From Rugamonas rivuli (GTDB taxonomy: Bacteria > Pseudomonadota > Gammaproteobacteria > Burkholderiales > Burkholderiaceae_D), in assembly GCF_009380165.1 (NCBI RefSeq), contig NZ_WHUF01000004.1, positions 558,001-622,000 on the forward strand: 64,000 bases of DNA, in the 5' to 3' direction. The notes under the pieces are model-generated. The model was not told where the DNA came from. It ran no database searches and worked only from the letters and a program-made list of their open reading frames with translations. Of the stretch, positions 58,430 to 64,000 are shown piece by piece (the first letter of the stretch is position 1; each line of letters starts with the position of its first letter). The position numbers were made by a program, and so were the translations under genes.

Positions 58430-60457
58430 TTATTCCGAAGCCGGCTCCTCGGCGGCGGCCTCCACCGCCACTTCCGGCGCATCCACCGCTTCTTCCGGCG
58501 CGTCGCCCGTTTCCTCTTCCTCGTAGTCCAGCTCGGCATCGGCGGCCACCGTATCGGTGGTCGGGATTTCCAGGATGCGGGCTTCGATGGTCAGGTCGAC
58601 CTCGTCCCAGCGCAGGATGTCCAGCTTGACCTGGGCGCCGCGCGCCACTTGCGGCATGCCCGGCAGGCGGATGATCAGCGGAATGTCGACCAGGCGCAGC
58701 ACCTCGTCCTTCAGCACCACGGCCTCGACCTGGCGCGCCTCCTGCTGGCCCAGCCAGCGCAGGCACCAGTAGCGTTCCATGTTCGATTGGTGGTCGCCGT
58801 AGGCGGCGTAGGCGGCGTCGAACTGCGACACGATCGCGAACAGGCCGGCATCCTTGTGCTTGAAGTAAGCCACCAGCGGCGCGGTCACGCCGTGCTCTGC
58901 GCAAGCCAGGATCTGCCACTGGTTGACCAGGTCGGTATAACGGCGCAGCGGCGAGGTGCTCCACGCGTACTGGTCCACGCCCAGGCCCTGGTGCGGCGCC
59001 GCATGGGTCAGCATGCGCACCTGCATCTTGGCGGCCCAGCCGCCCACGCCCTGGCCCTGGCTGCGGTAAATGCCCGGCACGCCGTGGTCGTGCATCAGCT
59101 TGCCCCAGGTGCTGTTGGCGAAGATCATCAGCTCGGCGACGATCTTGTCCAGCGGCGCACCGCGCTTGCGGCGGCTGACGGTGACGACGTCGTCTTCCAC
59201 GTAGAAGTTGAAGTCGACGCGGTTGTTCTGTTCCGGCTTCAGGCCGAAGCCTTCGCGCTTGACCATGCGCGCCGCTTCCAGGACTTGCGCCCATTGCCAG
59301 ATCAGGCCCAGCGATTCCTTGTGCGGATACTCGCCCTCGCCGCTGGCCAGGGTTTCCTCGTTGACCAGGTCGTCGAGGTCGTTGTGGCGCAGGTTGTTCG
59401 CGATCGGCACCATCTCGGCGCGGGTCTCGGTGGCGATCACCGACCAGTCGGCCGGGTTCAGCGTGGCGTACAGCGACAGCGCCGGGCAAGTCTTGCCTTC
59501 GGCCAGCGTGAACGCTTCGACGATGGAATCCGGCAGCATGGTGATCTTATCGCCAGGCATGTAGACGGTGGACATGCGCGCACGCGCCATCTTGTCGACC
59601 GCGTCGTCCGGCTTGATGCCCAGGCCCGGCGCGGCGATGTGGATGCCGATCTTGACGTTGCCGTCGTCGAGCTTCGTGACCGAGAAGGCATCGTCGATCT
59701 CGGTGGTGGTGACGTCGTCGATCGAGAACGCTTGCACGTTGGCCAGCGGCAGGTCGGTCGGCGGCACCGGCACGGCGACTTCCGGGAAACCGGCGCCGCG
59801 CGGGAAATTCTCGAACAGGAACTTGGCCATGTGCAGCGCCTTCGGCGACGCCACGCCGCCGGCCGCCAGCATCAGGCGCTGCGGATTGGTGTGCAGCTCG
59901 TTGCAGGCCGCTTCCAGCGCCTTGTATTCGATGGAGTTCTTGTCCGGCTTGAACAGCAGCTGCATGACGATGTTCTGCATCGAGGCCGGCAGCTTGTTGG
60001 CCTTCAGCTCTTCGACGTACCCGGCCTGCACCAGCGCCTGCTGTTTCTTCTTCTCGATGCCGGCCTGGGCGGCGCGCAGCGATTGCTCGGGCGCGGCCTT
60101 GTAGCGGCCGCGGCCCTTTTTGTAGAAGTAGATCGGCGCCGAGTGCAGGCTCAGGATCAGGCCGGCGGCTTCGGCCGGCAGCGGCGTGTGGCCGAAGTAT
60201 TCCGCGCCCAGTTCGGCAAAACCGAATTCCTCTTCGCCCGCCACTTCCCACAGGAAGTCGAGGTCGATGTCGGCGGCGACCGCCTTGGCCTGTTCCATCA
60301 AATCCGTCGGCGACGGCTTCTCGTACTGCAGCAGCACGTCCTTGATCTTGACCTTGGTGCGCTTGCCGCTGGCCATTTCAACCTGGTAGGCCTCGCCGGC
60401 TTGCGACATCATGGTGCCGACCTTGAAATCGCCGGATTCTTCGAAAAATAGATTCAT
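58430..60457 (-). CDS. RNB-domain (RNase II/R family) exoribonuclease
   Basis: 675-residue 3'-5' exoribonuclease. The N-terminal half lacks a clear cold-shock domain signature. The RNB active site is SIDDVTTTEIDDAFSV, where the second acidic position is Glu instead of the Asp of E. coli RNase II; the D-D pair is kept. Later YAWSTSPLRRYTDLVNQWQ is the typical RNB C-terminal motif. The last about 40 residues are strongly acidic and Ala-rich. It resembles the group found in many Betaproteobacteria and cyanobacteria rather than canonical RNase II or R. Lies two bases after ubiC. Confidence 0.92.
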   Translation of the reverse strand: MNLFFEESGDFKVGTMMSQAGEAYQVEMASGKRTKVKIKDVLLQYEKPSPTDLMEQAKAVAADIDLDFLWEVAGEEEFGFAELGAEYFGHTPLPAEAAGLILSLHSAPIYFYKKGRGRYKAAPEQSLRAAQAGIEKKKQQALVQAGYVEELKANKLPASMQNIVMQLLFKPDKNSIEYKALEAACNELHTNPQRLMLAAGGVASPKALHMAKFLFENFPRGAGFPEVAVPVPPTDLPLANVQAFSIDDVTTTEIDDAFSVTKLDDGNVKIGIHIAAPGLGIKPDDAVDKMARARMSTVYMPGDKITMLPDSIVEAFTLAEGKTCPALSLYATLNPADWSVIATETRAEMVPIANNLRHNDLDDLVNEETLASGEGEYPHKESLGLIWQWAQVLEAARMVKREGFGLKPEQNNRVDFNFYVEDDVVTVSRRKRGAPLDKIVAELMIFANSTWGKLMHDHGVPGIYRSQGQGVGGWAAKMQVRMLTHAAPHQGLGVDQYAWSTSPLRRYTDLVNQWQILACAEHGVTAPLVAYFKHKDAGLFAIVSQFDAAYAAYGDHQSNMERYWCLRWLGQQEARQVEAVVLKDEVLRLVDIPLIIRLPGMPQVARGAQVKLDILRWDEVDLTIEARILEIPTTDTVAADAELDYEEEETGDAPEEAVDAPEVAVEAAAEEPASE

Positions 60458-60459
60458 TG

Positions 60460-61065
60460 CTAGCTTCTGTTCGTTGTTATTAGTTTCAATTCCAGTACGG
60501 AAGGCAGAAACACTTCCGTCACCAGCAGGGTACCCTGACGGCGCCTGTATAAACAGCGCCGTGCATATAATATGAGTTCTTGCGGACCGTCCAGCCCTTG
60601 CTCCAGTTTGAGCGCCTTGCGCGCGCGCTGCGCCAAAGGATGCCCTTCCCGCAATCTTGCAAATTCCAAAACACCGCGCCGCACCTGCGGGTCGCCGAAC
60701 AGCGTCGTGCCCAGCGAACGCTCGCCCAGCGCGCTGAACAGGGGCCAGTCGGTGGCCGTGGCCGACATCGGCACCACCGTATGCGCGAACACCGCAGGCG
60801 TATTATCACACCGCAGCAGCACTTCCCTCTCCCAGACGCGGCCGGGGCGATGCATGCCGATCGCCGCCGCCTCGTCCGTCAGGCAGCGCGCGGTGGTCTG
60901 GTGCAGGCACTGCACGCGGAAGGTATCGCTGTGCGCCTTCAGCTTGGCGGTCAGCGAACCGTCGGCGGTCAGCCACTGGCGGTAGGCCGGCGGCGCGTTC
61001 AGGGCCAGCACGTGCGGCTGCCACTGCGTCTGCCGCAGCGAAGCGCCCCTTGTCGAAGCCGTCAC
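60460..61065 (-). CDS. ubiC: Chorismate--pyruvate lyase
   Basis: 201-residue enzyme that makes 4-hydroxybenzoate, the first step of ubiquinone synthesis. Seen: WLTADGSLTAKLKAHSDTFRVQ, WEREVLLRCDNTPAVFAHTV, and the C-terminal LLVTEVFLPSVLEL, typical of UbiC. It overlaps yqiA by four bases and precedes the exoribonuclease gene by two. Ubiquinone genes ubiA etc. are not in the window. Confidence 0.92.
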   Translation of the reverse strand: MTASTRGASLRQTQWQPHVLALNAPPAYRQWLTADGSLTAKLKAHSDTFRVQCLHQTTARCLTDEAAAIGMHRPGRVWEREVLLRCDNTPAVFAHTVVPMSATATDWPLFSALGERSLGTTLFGDPQVRRGVLEFARLREGHPLAQRARKALKLEQGLDGPQELILYARRCLYRRRQGTLLVTEVFLPSVLELKLITTNRS

Positions 61066-61640
61066 TGCTGGGCCTCAATACCGCAAAACTCCAACACAGA
61101 CTCCACATAGTCGGGGAACTCGGAAATGCCATGGTCGCTGCCTTCGATCACCTGCTGGCGCGCGCCCGCATAGTGCGCCACCATGTCGCGATAGTCCAGC
61201 ACTTCGTCGCCGGTGGCGGCGATCAGGAAATAGCGCTCCTGGCGCGTGACCGGGTTGACGGCCAGCGCGCGCAGCTCTTCTATATAGCCGCGCTTGAACT
61301 CGAAGGGCTCGTCGGAATGGAATTGCGTGGTCACGCCAACGTGCTTGTCCAGATCCTTCAATGGCACGATGGCCGGGTTCAGCAGCACGGCGCGGCAGCC
61401 GATGCGCTCGGCCAGCCAGGTGGCGTAGTAGCCGCCCAGCGAGGAGCCGACGATGGTCAGCTCGCCGGCGGGCACGCCGTCTATTAAAGAGAGCGCCAAT
61501 TCCATCGCCAGCTTCGGCGAGGCCGGCAGCTGCGGGCAGATGAACTGTTCCGACAGGCCCAGCGCCGCCATGCGTTCCGCCATCACGCGCGCCTTCATCG
61601 ATTTCGGCGACGAACGGAATCCGTGCAGATAGAGAATCAT
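61062..61640 (-). CDS. YqiA/YcfP family alpha/beta-hydrolase (esterase)
   Basis: 192-residue cytosolic hydrolase. Seen: YLHGFRSSPKSMKAR at the N-terminus (oxyanion region), nucleophile Ser in GSSLGGYYA, acid residue in ATGDEVLDY and catalytic His in GSDHGISEF. Family members hydrolyse acyl esters with unclear physiological substrates. Overlaps by four bases with both mpl and ubiC, so strongly coupled. Confidence 0.92.
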   Translation of the reverse strand: MILYLHGFRSSPKSMKARVMAERMAALGLSEQFICPQLPASPKLAMELALSLIDGVPAGELTIVGSSLGGYYATWLAERIGCRAVLLNPAIVPLKDLDKHVGVTTQFHSDEPFEFKRGYIEELRALAVNPVTRQERYFLIAATGDEVLDYRDMVAHYAGARQQVIEGSDHGISEFPDYVESVLEFCGIEAQQ

Positions 61641-63004
61641 CGCGCCAGCGCTTCCAGGATCTTGTTATGCACGCCGCCGAAGCCGCCGTTGCTCATCACC
61701 AGAATCTGGTCGCCCGGCTGCGCGGCCTTGACGATGGCGGCCACCAGCACGTCGATGTCTTCATAGGCGCTGGCGATCTGGCCCAGCGGCGCCAGCGCGT
61801 CGCCCAGGCTCCAGCCCAGCGCCTGCTGGCTGCCGTAGCCGAACACCAGGTCGGCCTCGGACAGGCTGCCCGGCAGCGCATCCTTCATCGCGCCCAGCTT
61901 CATGGTGTTTGAGCGCGGCTCCAGCACGGCCAGGATGCGGCTTTGTTTGCCGACCTTCTGGCGCAGGCCGCCGACGGTGGTGGCGATGGCGGTCGGGTGG
62001 TGGGCGAAATCGTCATAAACAGTAATACCGTTTACCACGCCGCGCACTTCCATGCGGCGCTTGACGTTCTCGAAGCTGGCCAGCGACTTGGCCGCCTGCG
62101 CCACCGGCACGCCGACGTGGCGGGCGGCGGCGATCGCGGCCAGCGCATTGGCGCGGTTATGCTTGCCGGTCAGGCTCCATTCCACGTGGCCGGCCGTTTC
62201 GCCGCCAAAGATCACGTCGAAGCTGCCGTCATCGTATTCCTTCATCGCCCAATCGGCGCCTTCGCTGCCCCCGAAGCTTTCCTTCTCGCTCCAGCAGCCG
62301 CGCTTGAGCACGCGTTGCAGCGCGGCTTCGTCGGCGTTGAACACGACCCGGCCGATGCCGGGCACGGTGCGCACCAGGTGGTGGAATTGGGTTTCGATGG
62401 CGCCCAGATCGGGGAAGATGTCGGCGTGATCGTATTCCAGGTTGTTCAGGATCGCGGTCTTGGCATGGTAGTGCACGAACTTGCTGCGCTTGTCGAAGAA
62501 GGCGGTGTCGTATTCGTCGGCTTCGATGACGAAGAAGATCGAATCCTTATCGCCCTGCATGCGCGCCGAGACGCCGAAGTTCATCGGCACGCCGCCGATC
62601 AGGAAGCCGGGCGCATAGCCGGCGTCTTCCAGTATCCAGGTCAGCATGGCCGAGGTGGTGGTCTTGCCGTGCGTGCCGGCCACGGCCAGCACCCATTTGT
62701 CTTTTAATATGTGGTCGCCGATCCACTGCGGACCGGACACGTAAGGCAAGCCGCGGTTCATGATCTCTTCGATCAGCGGATTGCCGCGCGAGACGACGTT
62801 GCCGATCACGTAAAGGTCGGGATTGAGCTGCACCTGCTCCGGGCCGAAGCCCTGGATCAGCTCTATGCCCTGGGCTTCCAGCTGGGTGCTCATCGGCGGA
62901 TAAACATTGGCATCGCAGCCAGTCACGCGGTGGCCCGCTTCTTTTGCCAGGACAGCCAGGCCGCCCATGAAGGTGCCGCAAATACCGAGAATATGAATGT
63001 GCAT
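61637..63004 (-). CDS. mpl: UDP-N-acetylmuramate:L-alanyl-gamma-D-glutamyl-meso-diaminopimelate ligase
   Basis: Murein tripeptide recycling ligase, 455 residues. Seen: the N-terminal HIHILGICGTFMGGLAVLAKEAGH in segments, ATP loop AVAGTHGKTTTSAMLTW, IEADEYDTAFFDKRSKF, LTGKHNRANALAAIAAA and YDDFAHHPTAI. The L-G-I-C-G-T-F-M start distinguishes Mpl from MurC. ATG 63004 gives this start; the open frame to 63013 adds three residues. First gene of the minus-strand operon with yqiA, ubiC and the RNB gene; divergent from the 63083 gene. Confidence 0.95.
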   Translation of the reverse strand: MHIHILGICGTFMGGLAVLAKEAGHRVTGCDANVYPPMSTQLEAQGIELIQGFGPEQVQLNPDLYVIGNVVSRGNPLIEEIMNRGLPYVSGPQWIGDHILKDKWVLAVAGTHGKTTTSAMLTWILEDAGYAPGFLIGGVPMNFGVSARMQGDKDSIFFVIEADEYDTAFFDKRSKFVHYHAKTAILNNLEYDHADIFPDLGAIETQFHHLVRTVPGIGRVVFNADEAALQRVLKRGCWSEKESFGGSEGADWAMKEYDDGSFDVIFGGETAGHVEWSLTGKHNRANALAAIAAARHVGVPVAQAAKSLASFENVKRRMEVRGVVNGITVYDDFAHHPTAIATTVGGLRQKVGKQSRILAVLEPRSNTMKLGAMKDALPGSLSEADLVFGYGSQQALGWSLGDALAPLGQIASAYEDIDVLVAAIVKAAQPGDQILVMSNGGFGGVHNKILEALAR

Positions 63005-63082
63005 AGTGATCAAGACGACGATTGAATACGGGATTTTACCCGACCCGACGCCCTTTTCCCGGTTCAGAGTATTATCTGGTCC

Positions 63083-63724
63083 ATGACGCCGAATGTTATC
63101 GAAGAAGTCCTGCTACTGCGTGCGGAGATCGCCGCGGCCGCCGCACGCCTGATCGCCCAGGATGGGCACGACTACAACACCGCCAAGCGCAAGGCCGCCA
63201 AACAGATCCTCGGCGATACCCAGCCGCCGCTGAACCTGTTGCCGGATAACGCCCAGATCGAGGCGGAAGTGCGCATCTACCAGTCGCTGTTCCATGCCGA
63301 CACCCAGCCCGCCCGCCTGTTCCGGCTGCGCACGCTGGCGGTCGACATCATGGACGGCCTGGCCGCCTTCCACCCCTATCTGACCGGCGCCGTATTAAAT
63401 GGCACGGCCGGCCCGCACGACGACATCCACCTGCAGCTGTTCGCCGACAGCGCCAAGGAAGTGGAAATCTTCCTGCTGAACCGCAATTTACAAATCGACA
63501 TCTCCGAGACGCCCCACTTCAAGGGTCCGCGCTACGGCACGGTCGAAACGGTCAGCTTCATGTGGCACAAGGAAGGCGTGCACGCCGCCCTGTATGAGCT
63601 GGACGATTTGCGCGGCGCCGTCAAAACCCGTGGCGACGGCAAATTGATGCGCGCCGATATCGCCGCCGTGCGCGCCCTACTAGTTAACAGCACCCAAGAA
63701 AACTCCAACCCAAATCCACCATGA
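63083..63724 (+). CDS. Hypothetical protein, possible nucleotidyltransferase-like fold
   Basis: 213 residues, soluble, no signal peptide. An N-terminal helical half (EEVLLLRAEIAAAAARLIA, YNTAKRKAAKQILGD) leads to FHPYLTGAVLNGTAGPHDDIHLQLFADSAKEVEIFLL in segments, where the G-x-G-x-x-D-D-I pattern loosely recalls a minimal nucleotidyltransferase active site; this is tentative. Widely seen beside mpl in related genomes by my recollection, which I could not verify. It overlaps the TlpA-like gene by four bases (ATGA). Confidence 0.7.
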   Translation: MTPNVIEEVLLLRAEIAAAAARLIAQDGHDYNTAKRKAAKQILGDTQPPLNLLPDNAQIEAEVRIYQSLFHADTQPARLFRLRTLAVDIMDGLAAFHPYLTGAVLNGTAGPHDDIHLQLFADSAKEVEIFLLNRNLQIDISETPHFKGPRYGTVETVSFMWHKEGVHAALYELDDLRGAVKTRGDGKLMRADIAAVRALLVNSTQENSNPNPP

Positions 63725-64000
63725 ATCAAAAACACCTCGCAGCCTATGTTGTTGTAGCTTTGCTATTCGCCGCCTCCGGCGCCTATGTCGGCATGCATAA
63801 AAAAGACGCCGCGCCGCCGCTCACCACCACCCAGCCAGCCGGCGTTACCGGTCCCGTCGATAGCTTATATAAGCTGACGCTGCCGGACGCCAAGGGCGTC
63901 GCGCAAGCCCTGGGCCAGTACAAAGGCAAGGCCACGCTGGTCAATTTCTGGGCGCCGTGGTGCGGTCCGTGCGTGCAGGAGATGCCGGAGCTGTCGGCGC
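63721..64000 (+). CDS. TlpA-like thioredoxin-family protein (3' end cut by window)
   Basis: Start of a membrane-anchored thiol-disulfide oxidoreductase. The first about 22 residues form a signal anchor (YVVVALLFAASGAYVG), then a short linker and the thioredoxin fold with active site WCGPC in TLVNFWAPWCGPCVQEMPE. Periplasmic disulfide reduction, for example for cytochrome c maturation, is typical of the family. The window ends within the domain, so length and full identity are unknown. It is coupled to the 63083 gene by a four-base overlap. Confidence 0.9.
   Translation, partial: MNQKHLAAYVVVALLFAASGAYVGMHKKDAAPPLTTTQPAGVTGPVDSLYKLTLPDAKGVAQALGQYKGKATLVNFWAPWCGPCVQEMPELSA

Noticed and set aside
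58649..60451. Plus-strand 600-codon open frame opposite the RNB gene
   Set aside because: Antisense shadow; composition typical of reverse-strand GC-rich reading and no ribosome-binding site.
1..64000. tRNA, rRNA or riboswitch genes
   Set aside because: Intergenic gaps were read for cloverleaf ends, CCA-like 3' ends and familiar riboswitch cores; none was convincing, though a covariance-model scan was not possible.

Overview
The window is a GC-rich, gene-dense bacterial chromosome segment. Gene content and order point to Oxalobacteraceae (Betaproteobacteria, Burkholderiales; Massilia/Duganella/Janthinobacterium-like). The basis is the corC-lnt-glyQ-glyS-gmhB-plsC-ygjP run, the rubredoxin-pilGHIJ-chpA cluster, a yqgE-ruvX-pyrR-pyrB-pyrC' operon, and rfbBACD beside lipopolysaccharide genes. 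This assignment is by recognition of families and synteny, not by a search. No rRNA, tRNA, CRISPR array, insertion sequence or prophage was recognised, and no gene-free stretch exceeds about 230 bases.

Layout. 1-7871 (+): envelope and translation housekeeping: CorC (5' end cut), Lnt, GlyQ, GlyS, GmhB, PlsC and a YgjP-type metallopeptidase. 7990-13441 (+): exported and membrane proteins: a lipoprotein with an 83-residue Pro-Thr tract, a beta-barrel-like protein, cytochrome b561, and a patatin-like protein whose catalytic residues look replaced. 13438-22285 (-): surface polysaccharide genes: WaaA, WaaC, a phosphomannomutase/phosphoglucomutase, an H-NS-like protein, a WecA-like transferase and rfbBACD. 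22427-29515: ApaH (+), then a minus-strand operon yqgE-ruvX-pyrR-pyrB-pyrC'-acyltransferase, then photolyase (+).

29620-38722 is the most accessory-looking part. It holds a 1016-residue protein with a permuted-papain-like domain and a CnaB-like domain, a 1099-residue ATPase/BTAD regulator, two unrecognised minus-strand genes, a VOC-family protein, a small secreted protein and an SRPBCC protein. 38719-48242 (-) is a compact Chp chemosensory operon (PilG, PilH, PilI, PilJ, 1918-residue ChpA) for type IV pilus or twitching control, without PilK or ChpB methylation enzymes. 48346-50767 has rubredoxin, a divergent ThiD-like kinase and HemL. 50764-53814 (-) is a two-gene ABC importer lacking a binding protein. 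53986-64000 has an orphan gene, CorA, then a tight minus-strand run mpl-yqiA-ubiC-rnb-tonB-aroE-mtgA-small membrane protein, and finally (+) an orphan gene and the start of a TlpA-like thioredoxin protein.

The best candidates for new biology are the large papain-like/CnaB protein with its neighbouring regulator, the lipoprotein/beta-barrel pair, and three family members with altered catalytic residues: the patatin, the dihydroorotase-like PyrC', and the ThiD-like kinase. I did not find a clearly new multi-gene defence or mobile system.
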